A DNA stretch of 64,000 bases from Paraspadella gotoi. Its lineage: Eukaryota; Chaetognatha. The stretch is from NCBI GenBank assembly GCA_051294375.1, contig CM119266.1, positions 16,238,087 through 16,302,086 on the forward strand. Direction: 5' to 3'. Below are positions 12,286-25,452 of this stretch, one piece after another. Position numbers and translations under genes: made by a program. Under the pieces are notes generated by a model. That model was not told the origin of the DNA. It saw nothing but the letters and a program-made list of their open reading frames with translations, and did not search any database. The stretch's first letter is position 1; every line of letters starts with the position of its first letter.

Positions 12286-13389
12286 AGAGAGACTCAATTT
12301 CTTAATGGTCGTTCGCTCGGCCTGACCGCTTTTGATCTTTCCAAACCAAAAGCGGGGGCGGGGGCGGGGGGCTGAGCGTCGGGTAAGGGGTGGTTGTGCA
12401 GAAAAAAAAGTTTAAAAAATTTCTTTCTTTTTGAATTTTAACTTTGAACCCAATTTTCTTGAAAAACTGTCCGCGCGACTCGGCGTCGGTGAGTGAAAGG
12501 GTAAGGGAAGTGGGACTACGGGGTTAATGGTTCGTGGGTGAGTGAGCTCGAGGAGGTGAGTTTTTCGAGGAAAGGTTTGGACTAAAAAAAATTTCAAAAC
12601 ATTAGATTTAAAAAAAAAACAGAAAACTTTGGGACGTTTTCCAGAATGGGAGACAAAAAGGGAAAAAAGTGGAAAACGTGTGAGCGCAAAGTTAATGAAA
12701 AAATTCGTTAAGTCTAAACTCCTCGGCGGAAGGTCTGACAAGGCCCTTCTCAAGGGCTAAGAATTAAGAAATTGTATGGGTTTGCAAGTTGACGATGGAA
12801 TATCTGGGATATAACGCAAATGCTGGCGAAGTCAATGTCGTGTAATGACTTTTGAAAACCGCATGCTTGGCAAGAGCGTTCCGACTGTTCCTCAAGTCAC
12901 AGGGTTGGGCTGAATAGAAAACGGCGAAAGGGGATGAAGAGGCGTGGTCGCCGCCGACGATGACGACGATGACGACGACGACGACGACGACGAACCGGCG
13001 GTCATTCGTCGAGGTCCCGTTTTTGATGGAATTCCGCTCACGAGCAGAAAATTGAAGAAAAATTATCTTTTTTTTTTCTTTTTTTTTTCTCTTTTCCTTT
13101 ATTCCTTTTTTTAACTAAAATTCTTTTTCCTTTCTTATGGCGTCTAACGTCCGATGACCTAGGAGAAATGAGAGGAAAGCTAAGGAGGAAAGGGAGGAAG
13201 GGGAAAGAGAGAGAGGAGCTAAAAAAAGGAGATGTGGAGGAAGAAAGGAAAATTTATACAGAACCCGGAAAAAAAGGAAAAACAAAGATGGAAGTTAAAC
13301 AAGAATGGTAATTCCAATGTGTTGCGCCGCAGTGTCTTTATTTTCATGTGCATTTCCCTTTGATCACATGATATGACACAACATGATTA
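10900..13389 (+). other. Intergenic with GA/CT arrays, no supported gene
   Basis: GA-rich runs at 10909-11125, a mixed CT then GA block at 11998-12293, two ATTGGTC (inverted CCAAT) boxes near 11887 and 11920, and a (GAC)n at 12956-12992. No reading frame with conserved features. Confidence 0.6.
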
Positions 13390-13625
13390 AAAAACTTTCT
13401 TCATTCGTATATTTATGACATGCATCAAAATTCCGTCTTTTATTCCTTATAGTTTTACGAATTCCTGATAGCGGCGCTTGCAGTCCCTAAGATTTAAGGT
13501 TTTTTCTTCCAACTACAGGCAAATTATATGCATTTTTAAGTATTTATTTTTATATTCAATGTAAGTAGGACAGACCGACAGACGGACATACCGACCGACG
13601 GACCGACTGACAGACCGACCGAAAA
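13390..13625 (+). repeat. Dispersed repeat family 1, copy 1
   Basis: Matches 22225-22445: a block around TCCGTCTTTTATTCCTTATA, then GGCGCTTGCAGTCCCTAAGA, TTTTTAAG, and a (GACA/GACC)n tail. It looks like a short non-autonomous element with a simple tail. Confidence 0.7.
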
Positions 13626-14606
13626 GTGACTTATATAAAAAACGCACGGGACTCAAAACGAAGTGAAAAAAATTGTAACGAAACAGTAATGATAACTAAC
13701 TATATTATGAGTTTATCAAACTAGTAGGCAAGTTTAAAATGATCTCTCAAAAGGCAAAAGTTTAAAGAAATATCAAAAGTGTCGATATATAATAAAACGC
13801 AAAAATAAGTGGACACTGGACAAATATATATATATAAAAAAAATTTAGGTTCAAATTCTTTTTACGATCGGATTAATATTAGTTAAAAAAACTGTCAATT
13901 TTGTTTGTTTAGTGAAAATCTTTGTGTCAGCTAATGCTCCCAAAGAGAAATACTGGAGGAAAAGAAAATTATAATAAAGAAAAAAGAAAGGAAAAGAAAA
14001 AAAGAGGAGAAAAAGAAAAAGATCCTTTGATGTCGTTATTACCTTGGAGAGGGCAGCGCCAAAGGTCACTCCTTTGCAACCGTTGCCTTGCCAACAATTT
14101 CGTTGCGCTGGTGGCGCGTGACGCCGGCCGATGGCGCCACGTGAGTTTAAAGATGGCGCCTCGTAAAAAATAAGCAGACCAAGTTTTTTGGCAATGGCCG
14201 ATTCAAGGATGCAGACAACATATAGATTCAGCGTTTCATAGTGTGTTGACAGTAGATTGCAAGTATTTTCAAGTATTTGCAATCGCAGTTTTTTGTTTTT
14301 CTTTCTTCCCTTATTTTTTTTTACACCAAGTACTATTTAAGCATTGCATTCTCTTTTCATTTTTATCTTTTTTGTTGACTTCTTCTTCCCTTTTTTCTTT
14401 CTCCAATCCATCCCTATTTTCCATCCAGTTCTTCCAATTTATTTTCCTCTTTTCCCATCTGTTTCCCCCCAAATCTTCCATCTGCAACGCGACTCAGTCT
14501 TCCTCCCGCCCCCTGCCCCTTTGGCTACGTTTTCCGCTTCCACCATTATCTCCGCCTCTTCGCCTTTCCCGCGTCGTCTCGGGCCCGTCGCCTCCTTCCA
14601 GGGCAC

Positions 14607-14610
<4 letters not shown>

Positions 14611-14700
<90 letters not shown>
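14611..14700 (+). repeat. (GA)45 microsatellite
   Basis: Pure GA array of 90 bp. The open frames crossing it (14243-15285) are low-complexity Phe/Ser/Leu and Arg/Glu and are not accepted as a gene. Confidence 0.95.
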
Positions 14701-14703
<3 letters not shown>

Positions 14704-15289
14704 TTCTTGGCGTTTGGTTCCAGTTCTGACTTCTTTTATTTCCTCTTCTCTCCTTCCACCTTCAAGGGCAAAGAGAACGGCGTCCTCTCGCAATGGGGCA
14801 ACGACGACGACCCAGACGACGACGACGACGACGAAAACGAAGAACACGAATGTAACAACGACTCCCTTGGAGAAACAAGAAACTACAAATGTTTTAAGAA
14901 ATATTATAAAGTTAAATCACATCATAATAGTGAACATATGGTTCCTTTCACCGACCGTCTTTTGTTTAGGATGCTTATATATTATGCAGTTCTTTTCGTT
15001 GTTATTTTTTTTTTCTTAGTTCCATTTGTTGTTGTTGTTATCTCGTCCATCGAGTTGTTTGTTATTTGCGCGAGACGCGATTGTTGTTGTGAAAGGGAGC
15101 ACGTGGGGAGGGCGCGTCGGGGCGATTTCAGGCAAAGGGGGCGCCAGCAGAACCACCGGCATAAAGTTTCGCGCTGCTGTCTTTTGTCCACGAAGCGTGG
15201 AAGGGAAAACTGGCCCCGAATCAGACGATGGCGCCGAGAGACTCTTGGCTCGCGGCGTTGGACTTTCGCATTCAGGTGTTTGTGAATAG

Positions 15290-17558
15290 GGTTTTCAATC
15301 TTTTACTGTTTTTATAGTTTTTGTTTTGTTTTTGTTTTGTTTTGTTATTTAGTGTAATATCTATTAAAGACAAAAAATCAATAATAAATGGAAACAACAC
15401 CAGTATTTACATTCGAATTTTTTGTTCCTCCGTCTTCTGCCGTTGATCTGAGGCGAGAGTAAGTGGCGGGTAAGTCGAGGGTGAGGGGCGGGTGAGGGTC
15501 GTCGATGTTTGGAATGTGATCATCGTCACCGTGGAAGAAGATAAGGTCACGTCAGCCGAAAACACGAAGCAGGAAAATAAACGGGTGGAGCGAAGAAGTG
15601 GTTTGGGTGGGGGTCAGGAGGTGGTTTTAGATGGGGGTTTTGAGAAAGGTGGTAGGAAGATAAGGATCATCTTTAAAATGATGAGGCCCTAAACGTCTCG
15701 TCCTTTCTTCGGGCTAAGACTCTGCGTCCGGCGTCTCCCTCGGGAGAAGCGGCGTCGGAAGCGGCGTCGCTTCATCGATCCGGAGTCGCTCCATCGATCC
15801 GGCGGCCGACGAAAGTCACCGGAAGTCCCTGGAGAAGAGACAGGGGAGGAAGAAGAGGAGAGTTGAAGGGATGGAGTTGAAAGTGAGAAGGTGAAGGTTA
15901 AAAAGTGAGGATGAAGAGGGGAGGAGGACAGAGTAAGGGGAGGAAGAGGAGCNNNNNNNNNNGAGGAAGAGGAGCGTATGAAGAGCGAAGAAGATAGAGC
16001 AGGCGCCGCTCCCTCAAAAAAAAGAAAAAGGCCGGTGGATAACATTTTCAGAGCAAATATCAAGCAGCGACGCAGGTCACGGCATCTTAAAGGTTGCGGC
16101 AGAGTTCATCAATGTTTTCGCCCCCAAGAAACCCAAAGTTTGTGGAACGGAGGAAAAAGGAGAAAGGCGGAGGAAAGAAAAGGGAGAGAGGAACCGTGAA
16201 AAAAAAAAGAGAAAACAGGAAAGTAACGAATCAACAGCGAAAAAGAGGAAAAGAATAACATTAAAGAGACCAAAGAAAGGCTGTCGTTTAAGAAAGGCTT
16301 GGCGTTCGAAACAGTACATAATTACTTTAATTTAGTTTTAATTTAGTAACCAAGCAAATAAACGTCTACTTATTTGCAGCTGCAATTCTTTTCCAGCAGT
16401 GATATCTTAAAAACTTTTTTTTTCTGTATTGTTTGTTTGTTGTTTTCTTTCGAATGGAAGTTTTTATCCCTCGGTTTTAGGTGCGTTTTTCTTTTCTCCG
16501 CTGCCCGCGGCCAGTTTTTGCGGCCGCCGTTCACGTCGCTGCCGTCGCCGCGGTCGCCGCAGTGTCTAACCGGGTCAAATGTCAAACGTTTCACCGTAAA
16601 CCTTCAAAACAGAAACTCGGAATAAAAGAAAAATGGAGGAACCGTCGACGTCGAAAACCCTGCGCCGATACAGCGTCTTTGGAACGGAATGCCACTACCC
16701 CCCCAAACCGCTGTTCGCTCTATCCAGTCTCAATTGCTTGCTGCTTTCCACCCCATCCGACATCCACGACACTCTTCAGTCTTCAATGAAGACTCTTCAT
16801 GCCTCCACCATACTTCACCCTCCCCCTCTTTCCATCCGCTCCATCTCCGTCTCACTTTTCGTCGCAACTCCCTCTCCCTCTCCATCCTCTCTTTCATTTT
16901 TACGAGCGGCCCACAAAAGGTGGCACCCAAGACTTTCCCGACGACGCGTCTCGAAATAGCGAAGTTTTTATTTCCGGAGAAGCGTTTCCGTCGCTTCGGA
17001 CTCGGAATGAAAATTTCTCAAAAAGAGTTTGGTTTTTTTTGTTTTTTTTTTCTTTTCTTTTTCAGAAATAGAAGAAAAAAATCTTTGGAGCGGATTTCTT
17101 TTTACGTGCCTCTTGGTTCATTTTAATATACTTTAACAACAAGGACCGATTTCATGTTATCCATATCCAAAATTTTAGTATTGCGCAATAATTCGGAAAC
17201 TTTTCAGATATAATGGGATTTTTTTTTAAAAAAGTTATTTGGTTCGACCTTTGAATTCGTCGAACGCCGAAAGAATAACGCCCCCGCTCTTCATCTCTTC
17301 CCCGCCCTTCCTTTCGTCCTCTTTCCCCTCTCCCTTTCCCCCCTCTCCCCCTCCCTCTTCCGCTCGGTCCCTAAATTCGAGCGGGGAAAAAAAAAATAAC
17401 AAAAAGGAGAAAAATTGGGACTAATTAATCTAATTTCGTTAACGAGTTTTTGAGGCTCTCCCCCTTTTTTCCTTCTTTCCGTCATGTTATATCGCTCGTT
17501 TCTCTCTTTCTCTCTCTCTCCTCTTTCTCTCTCTCTCTCTTTCTCTCTCTCTCTCCTC

Positions 17559-17622
<64 letters not shown>

Positions 17623-18614
17623 CTCTCTCTCTTCTCTCTTTCTTTGACGCACGACATTATTTCTTTCGCCTCCATGTTTTGTTTAATTGGCGCTTGGCGC
17701 AGCGCCGCGAATTTCACGCCGCGTTCTCTCTCCTCCTCCGCGCCAAATTTTTTGACGCATTTCGAAAAGGTCGACGGAGGCGGCGCCGTTGGCTCGCCGA
17801 GTGAATCGGGCGGCGCGATCGGCGCTCTCTTTCGGAGAAGCACGACGCCACGATGATTGATATGAATATTAGTTTCATGAAATAAAACGTATCGAAGGGT
17901 CTAGTCTTGCAAGGAGAAATCACGTCAAACCTTTTGAACGAGAAAGGTGACTCTTGAATCGAGAATTTTTGTAGCCAATGACTGATATTTATTCAATTTT
18001 ATTTAAAATTATAGTGGAGTGTCGAAGCCATTTTTAAAGTGGCGGCGGCAGCGGCGGCAGAGGCGGCGGCGGCGACGTCGGAGGCTTAGGCGGCTTAGCA
18101 AAGCGGCCCAAGAAATTCGCTTCCTCGAATGAATTCCCGAATTAATGCGAATTTAGAAACTGCGACACTTTTTCTTCTTCTTCGTCGCTTCTTGTCTTTC
18201 TCGTCCCGATTTCAAAAGCAAATGACAAGAATAATAAATATCAAGAGATTCGGGAGAAGGAGGGGGAGCGGGTGGGAGAAGAAGCAGGAGGTGAGGTTTC
18301 GGAGAAATTCTAAAGCGCCGAGTCCGTGGAAGAGCATAAAATTATCGCCGTTAAAATCCCGCGTGAAGTTCGGCAAAAAAAAAAACAGAACGAAGTTTTC
18401 GGAATGAAATAATTGTGTCTTTCTTTGGTGCACCGCTGATAATTAAAACTTAAATAGCCTTGTATTATCATCTACGTTCTTAGATTCAGAATCGGCGTTC
18501 TTAAAAGTTCGCCTCTAAGATCGCCGCTTTCCGATCTCCCTTCGGTGTGTATATCTAAAACGAAAATGACTCTGAGATGAGCGATCGAAAAATGCCCGGC
18601 GTCGTCGACACGAA
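15290..18614 (+). other. Intergenic, no supported gene
   Basis: Pyrimidine- and purine-rich low-complexity DNA, an N gap at 15953-15962, a CT array at 17501-17640 and a (GGC)-rich stretch at 18040-18090. I see no conserved frame. Confidence 0.55.
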
Positions 18615-18659
18615 ATGTCGTCAGCCTTTCGATCGCAGATGCCGTCGTCCGGCCCCACG

Positions 18660-19991
18660 ATGCCTTTGATGCTGACCCCGTCGACGACAACACTGCTGTT
18701 GCTGCTGCTTTGGCTTTCGCGGTGGTCGACGGCGATCAAATGCTACACTACTTACCGGTTTTTGGAAGGCGAATTGGGGAAAAAGTGAGTTGGATTTTGC
18801 AGATTTGAGTTAAAAGCGCCCAAAGCTCAATCGTGTTTGAATTGATTTTGGAAAATAAATACTTCGCGTGATGAAACTGTTATTTTTATTCCTTACTATA
18901 ATTAATTGAATATCGTTTTGTAATTTAATAACATTGAGGCCGTCTCACCCGCCTCTCCCCCTTCTCCAGTGTGAGCGAACTGAGGAAGACCAACTGCAGC
19001 AATACGACGACGGCTTGCGGCGACGCCGTCGTCAGCCTCACCCGCAACCGGAAGCAGATCTACGGCGAAAACCCCGACCTCGTCAACGCCTCCGTCAAAC
19101 CCGTCACGCTCAGCGTCAAGTACTGCGACGATAACGACGTCGACATCTGCGCCGCCCTCGAGAGCAGAGTCAAGACGATGAATTGGACCAACTTCCGCTG
19201 CGCCTCTGCAACTTGCGTCACTGACTACTGCAACGCTCTCGTGTGTTACCAGCCGAAGCTCAAGTGTTTGAACAAATTGAAGAAACAAAACAAGGCCACG
19301 CTAAGAAACGTCGCTGGTTAAATTATTTATTTTTAATTTACTAACTTATTTATTCAAATATTTTATCTGTTCATTTATTTAATTTGATTATATTGCTTCG
19401 ATTTATCCCAGCTTGCGAATCTGAACCCCGTGAGTGTCAAATACTCGACGCGAGTTCTTGCGTCACTGTCCGGGTCAAACTCAGCGGAGACATCATCAAC
19501 TTGAGAGGCTGTCATAGAAAAGGTCGATAGTTTTCTTTTTCTTTGTCGATTGAATATTAAAGAGCTTGTTTTCTTCCAACTTTGAATTAGCCAAGTAATA
19601 AAATTCTTTTATTTTAAAAAATCACCTCATGATCCTTCAATCCCCTCGTTCCCCTCCATCCCCTCGAACCCACGCAGGTCAGCAGACCTTCTGCCAGAAG
19701 ATCCTGGCTCGCCATCGCGACGACGTCTTCTGCCGAGAATCCTTCTGCGTCACCGACTCTTGCAACAAACCGGAAGTCGCGTCCATCGGCCTCATCGCCA
19801 TCATCGTGGGCGTCGTGCTGGCCGGGGGTTCGTTCGTCGCCATTAAGATTTTCTGTTGTTGATTGTATTTTTTGTTGATTGTATTTTTTCTTCTTTTTTT
19901 TTTTCAAGGCGGCGTTATCATCTGCCTTTTCGTCATAAAGAATACGTGCTGCGAACCGACGGACGAGCCAAGAAATCGAAGGCGAGCATAA
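18660..19991 (+). CDS. Two-domain Ly6/uPAR (LU) type I membrane protein, five exons
   Basis: Exons 18660-18784, 18970-19316, 19412-19522, 19678-19827 and 19909-19991 join in frame with GT-AG introns into 271 residues. Residues 1-25 look like a signal peptide (six consecutive Leu, then WLSRWSTA). Two cysteine-rich modules follow, each ending in the LU signature of Cys, a few residues, then T-D-x-C-N (TDYCN closes the first, TDSCN the second). Residues about 230-254 form one hydrophobic helix, followed by a short tail with CC and an Arg-rich end. Several N-x-S/T sequons fit an extracellular fold. In-frame ATGs also occur at 18615 and 18639; 18660 was chosen because it gives the most compact signal peptide. 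LU proteins are three-finger receptors, adhesion proteins or modulators. Most single-domain ones are GPI-anchored, so the real membrane span with a tail is notable. The ligand is unknown and no orthologue is recognised. A poly(A) signal follows at 20059. Confidence 0.8.
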
Positions 19992-20058
19992 ATGGATACT
20001 TAGTTTTATCCATGCTTTTCCATAAATAGCTTCCTGTGAAGAGACGTCAATTATTAAT

Positions 20059-20064
20059 AATAAA
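20059..20064 (+). promoter_or_regulatory. Poly(A) signal AATAAA of the LU-domain gene
   Basis: A canonical AATAAA lies 68 bp after the TAA at 19989-19991. It supports a 3' end for the short-tail transcript here. Confidence 0.5.
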
Positions 20065-20241
20065 CTACCTGCGACTATAGACGGCTTACCCGTCTTACCC
20101 GGTACGTCCCTCTTGGGGCCTGGCAGCCTGGTTTCCTCTCATCAGCATCATCTCGAAATTATCTTTTGCCTCGTCTCCAATCGTCGGAGGCAACATCATC
20201 CTTCAACTTTACACCCTCTTCCGTCCCCTCACACCCTCCAG

Positions 20242-20350
20242 GTCATCGGAGAGCACCGTCGGCACGAAAAACGAAGAGCTGGCGCTGTTGACGACGAATC
20301 AGAATCACGACGATGCATTCGACGACGACGTCGTCAGCGACTTTGATTGA
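20242..20350 (+). CDS. Possible alternative last exon of the LU-domain gene (acidic cytoplasmic tail)
   Basis: After a good acceptor (CACCCTCCAG) a reading frame of 35 codons runs to a TGA. It begins SSESTVGTKNEELALL and ends in a D-rich stretch. It is coding-like and would make a conventional cytoplasmic tail after the transmembrane helix. Joining it in frame needs exon 5 to end early, at 19945 (AC before GTGCTG, a weak donor). This is an inference; the AATAAA at 20059 instead favours termination before this exon. Confidence 0.3.
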
Positions 20351-20752
20351 CGAGTCGATCGGCATCGGCGTCGGAGGCGAGAATGACGGCGACGGAGGCG
20401 GGAATGGCCCCATACACAGGGATACACTCGGACAAGCCTATTCTGAATTTATAAATTGCTCCGATTTGATTATTGCCCAACTATTTTCATTTAATTTGGT
20501 CAAAATGTGTTTTGGGTAATGAAAAGTTGACTTACGTTGCTTGATATCGGATTCGCATGAAACTTCGTTTTATAGCCAAGCCAAGACTATTGCGCACAAC
20601 CGAAACGTGCGATCACTGCCGCTCGACGACAGGGGACGTTTTAATTGTCGACGTTAATGACCCGACGCGAATTTTCGAGAGAGAGAGCGAAAAAAAAAAT
20701 ATTCATCTCCTGGTCGCCAACATCATTTTCTTTTTTTTTTCCGCGCAGGAAG

Positions 20753-20785
20753 AGAGAGAGAGAAAGAAGATAGAGAGAGTGAGAG

Positions 20786-20858
<73 letters not shown>
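20753..20858 (+). repeat. (GA)n microsatellite
   Basis: Interrupted then pure GA array between the LU-domain gene and ARMC4. Confidence 0.95.
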
Positions 20859-20860
<2 letters not shown>

Positions 20861-20899
20861 CATTAGCCTTGATTCCTTCATCGTCATTTTGGGCATTTT

Positions 20900-22224
20900 G
20901 GAAGAAAATTGGGAGGGAAATTCGGTCATCGCGTCCCAGGAGTGCCGGTTCCGGTGCTGGAGGCGGCGCTGGCCGCGGTGCCGGTGACGGTGTGGGCGAG
21001 TGTGGCAGTGTGGGAGTGTGAGAGTGGAGGCGAGGAATCCGCCGAAAGACCTGCGACAGTCTGGAAGGTGGGTGATTACCAGCCACAGATTTGCGGACGG
21101 TACAATATGGCGGCAACAGTTGATGCAGAATTACAGTCTTACGTTAACAACCTTTTGTAAACAAGGATAATTAAGTTCTTTTTGGGATGATCATAACTTT
21201 CTTTATCGTACAACCACCGACTTTCCAATCTTCCGACCCCCGCAATTTTTTTCATAAAAATTTCGGATTTTTTGAAAATTCAAAAAAGTCTTAATTACTG
21301 TCCCCCTCCGACGCCCAAGTCTACCGGTGACGTTCATTAGTGTCTCGGTCCGCTTCCCACGCGCACGCCCGACGTCGCCCACAGCGACGATCCGACACCC
21401 GTCACCGACGACTCCCGACGCCCGTCGCTTGCGCCGTCGCCCGAGCCTTGTATCCATATACTCTGTAAGTAAGCAGCTTTGCTTCGCAAACATCTCTATG
21501 CCCACCTTCAAAATTTCGAAGATTTTCTGAGAAGTAAAATATTGATTCTAGATTTTTAATTCAATATATAAGTAATTTATAATAATATAATAATATATAA
21601 TATAATATAATAACTTCATTTCGCGTGTCTAGTTGGCAATTGAATTGGTGATAGGAAGTACTTTGACTGAGTTTCAGGCGCACGGTAGCCACTGCCCCTT
21701 ATTTTTACCCCAAATACTCTTTCTTCTATTCTTTCCTAAAACTATGAAAAAAAATGGAGGGTTTTTTCGCGAAAATAATTTTCTTTTTCCCGACGGGTTG
21801 TACCGGCTTCTCCGCGTTACGCTTCTCGGGGGTAATTAAATCTACTCCTTAATGTTTCTTTGTCTCGATTTTTTTCCTCTTATTTTTTTCTAATAATTTT
21901 CGACTTTTGTTTTTTTTCGTGGGCATTTCATTAGTCTCGGAACTTCCACCTAGTCTTGAACCGTTATTCGAAATTTCTTTGGGTTTTTTTTTTTTTTTTG
22001 GTTTTTTTTTAGTCACATGATACATGACTATAAATTTATGTATAATAAACGTCTTATGGTTGATCACTACTCTGCAAAGTTTCATTTCAAACAACCAGAC
22101 ATTACCAAAAAAAATCACGGACTGTAATTTTGCTTGTTACGTGACTACACAAGTATGAAACACATGCACAAGAAGCATTTAATAATTTCTTACCAGTTTG
22201 CCAAGAATTAACTAAAATAACTTT
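20900..22224 (+). other. Intergenic, no supported gene
   Basis: A short ATG frame at 21108 (MAATVDAELQSYVNNLL) is followed directly by GTAAAC and could be an orphan first exon. The rest is AT-rich with poly(T). Confidence 0.45.
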
Positions 22225-22445
22225 CTTAGCCCTTGACACGGGCCGTGTATTTATGACATTGGAATATTGTCTTTTATTTTTTATAGTTATAAGATTTCCT
22301 GAAGGCGCGCTGGCAGTCACTTAGATTTTAGGTTTTTTCTTGTCTTAACAAATTAGCAACCAACTTAGACGAGATATGAACATTTTTAAGGTAGGACAGA
22401 CCGATGGACAGACCATTGGACAGACATACCGACTGACTGACAGCT
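22225..22445 (+). repeat. Dispersed repeat family 1, copy 2
   Basis: Same order as 13390-13625 (GTCTTTTATTTTTTATAGTT, CGCGCTGGCAGTCACTTAGA, then GACAGACC repeats), at about 75 percent identity by eye. Confidence 0.7.
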
Positions 22446-22814
22446 ACTGCTCCGCGAGTACTCACGTCGCAACTAAAAAAGTATTTAAATAATAGATATT
22501 TAAATAATAAATATTTAAATAAATAACGACGTTATTAACGTTATTAACGTATCTCTTTGAAAACCGAAAGCCGACGAATTGAGGAGCCCATAGTGAGGCT
22601 CGGCTAATAAAGATCGTTACCGTTTTCTTAACCAAATGTGAATATCGTCTCTCCTTTGCCGAAAGCTTTTTTAGGGGAAAAGTTAGTTAAATCAAGAAAC
22701 TTTCCAAAGTTTTTGATGAAAATATTTTTTGTGAAAACTTTTCTCTAAAGATTTTTGGGCTCTTAATTGTTTATCGACGGAAAATAACTAGTTTCCCTGG
22801 CAAACCGAGAGGCG

Positions 22815-23835
22815 ATGGATGAGGAAGAGCAGGTCAGAAGCTAAAAGGACTATGGGTAAGTAAAATGACGAGTGTGAGGGTCAATCTACTTTATCAACTT
22901 TCGTATCTAGTCGAAATTAGACGATCAAAGCGCCGAATCTAGCCGCAATGAAACCGCCGGCGAAAACAGCGTGAACGATGACGCCGCCGTCGGAAACGAC
23001 GCCCACGACGAAATCGACCCCGCCGACGAAAACAACGCCGCCACCAATCAAGGCGACGTCGCCGCCGATGAAAACGACGCTCCCGCCGCTGCTGCCGCTG
23101 ACGACGATGAAGCAGAGACGCAGGAGAACGTCAGAGCCGATGCCATGGAAGGTCAGTCTCAAGAAGAGCCGCCTTCCGATTCCAACGAAAACGAATCGCC
23201 GAAAGACAACAACGAAGACGCCGCTGCCGATTCCGACGAGGACAGTGATGACGTGTACTCTGGCAACGAGGAGGACGCCATCAACGTCAACGAGGCGTTG
23301 CAGTTGGCGCGTAACGTGAACGAGGGAGAAGACGAAGAAGACGGAGGTAAATAATTCCTTTCTTTTTTCTTCTTTCCATTTATTTTTGTTTTGTTCCTTT
23401 AAGTAATTATATTACCTTTTTATGAATTTAAAATAAACATCCGTTTCTCAGGCGGCGCTGACGACGCCGGCGCCGGCGGCGGCGGCGGAGCTGGAGGCGA
23501 AGGAGACGACGACTTCTTTGGTGAGCTGCGACAATATTGTGACGATCCATGTCTGACATTATTTTCTGTTTGGCGTATTCAGAAGATTTACAACAAAAAT
23601 GAATTGATTATCTATTCGGTTGAGTCCGTTTGAACCATAATCTTTAACAATAACAGCTGCTATTGACGGAGAAGGCGGCGACGCCAAAGGATCGGAGGAG
23701 CAATTGTCGCAAACCAAAGTCGGTCAGTCTCCATGAAAATTATCAATTGATTGGATTACGCATACGCATTGATTGATTGATTTCGTCAAAGTGGGTGCAT
23801 CTTTAATCTTCTATTTGAAAATTGTTACCATAATT

Positions 23836-23927
<92 letters not shown>

Positions 23928-25362
23928 AATTCCAACTAAAAGAGATTGAAGAAGAGCCGCAAGAGGAAGTGATCCCCGAACCCGAGGAGGAAGACGACCC
24001 TAACTCCTCAGGCGCTTCCGAATCCGAAGGTACGAGGCGACGACGAGCGGTTGGGGAGAGGGAATCTTTAAGGAAGCCGGCGGCGCTTGAGCGAGGATTG
24101 CAAATTTACATTTTTCTTTTGCGTATCGGGAGGTTGGGAATTTTTAAATAAGAAAGAGCAATTCATCGAAGTACAAGGAATTGTCTTCGAGCGGACGGAA
24201 GCGCAACCAAATTTTCATTTATTCCGATAGAGGACGAAGGTTTCGGGCCTCCGCTGGAGAGCGCGGATCTTACGTGGGACATCCAGCGGCTCATGAGGGT
24301 TTTGAGGGCGGGAAACCAAACCGCTACGGTCATCGCACTCTGGTGAGAATGACGCGTGGATACTGAACAGAGCAACGATAACTAGAAAAACAATTTATCA
24401 CGGCTAAATTGACCTGCTCACTGCTCAGTGCTCAGTGATCACTGCTCAGTGCTCAGTGCTCAAATAACTGATATTAATTACTTATTGATTGAGCTAAAAA
24501 AATCCCAACAACAAACTTTGGCAGTGCTTTTCTCGACTACGACCTATCTCACCTTGCGACTCTTGGATTTCTCTGCAATGAAGGAATCCTCAACACCCTC
24601 TGTAACATCTTGGAAACCAAAGGTAACAAACTAGGACGTCATACTTGGATTTATTCGATCATTGGAATAACTTGTAAATTATTTCAAACGAGTTGAGTTT
24701 TGATCAAATTTAAATTTAAACTGAACCGCTTCTATTTCTAACTTCTTTCTATTTTCAGGCAAGTATTCTTTTCAAAAAATGCCGAACAGCATTCTTATTC
24801 TTAACAAATTCATTTCAAAATTCCCTTCACTCCCTCTCGCGTCTCATAGACGAGCGTTGCATCGTGGGAGCGCTGCAAGTCCTGACCGCAATGACGGAAG
24901 AGAGTTCGGCGGTTCGGGCGCAACTGGCGCACGTGGGAACGATCCAGCGCATCGTCGACCACCTCGCCAGTCAGAGTCTCGAAATCAAACTCTGGTCGGC
25001 GCAGCTCATCGGGAATCTCTCGACGTCGGGAAGCGCGCGGCGTCTCATCCGGAAGAGGGGAGGTGAAGAAGGGGTGGTAGGGTATGTGGCGGACTGCATT
25101 TAGGTTAGGAAAGGGTCAAGTTAAACTATCCTATTTGCACGAGGTTCACCTTTCTCAATTCCTTCTCCGAAGGAATCGCCAAATTGGTGGCGCTGTTGCA
25201 GGACCGAATCCATACGAGCGAATACTGAGGAAAGCCGGACGGAGGCGAAGGCATCATTACCATCAAAATGCGGCGACGACGCTGCGAAAGTTGTCTTGAG
25301 GTAATAACGTTTGTTTTTTCTTTGTGATTGACTTTGTCTTTAAAAGGTTGAATCCGCTGGGT

Positions 25363-25452
<90 letters not shown>

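Noticed and set aside
14344-15285. 313-codon frame with an acidic stretch and a hydrophobic segment
   Set aside because: It crosses a (GA)45 array and pyrimidine-rich DNA where stops are rare, another long frame overlaps it, and no conserved motif is visible.
24760-24849. Extra exon after the TATTTTCAG acceptor in ARMC4 intron 7
   Set aside because: Family alignment runs directly from exon 7 (NILETK) to exon 8 (DERCIVGALQVL), so the acceptor is treated as a decoy.
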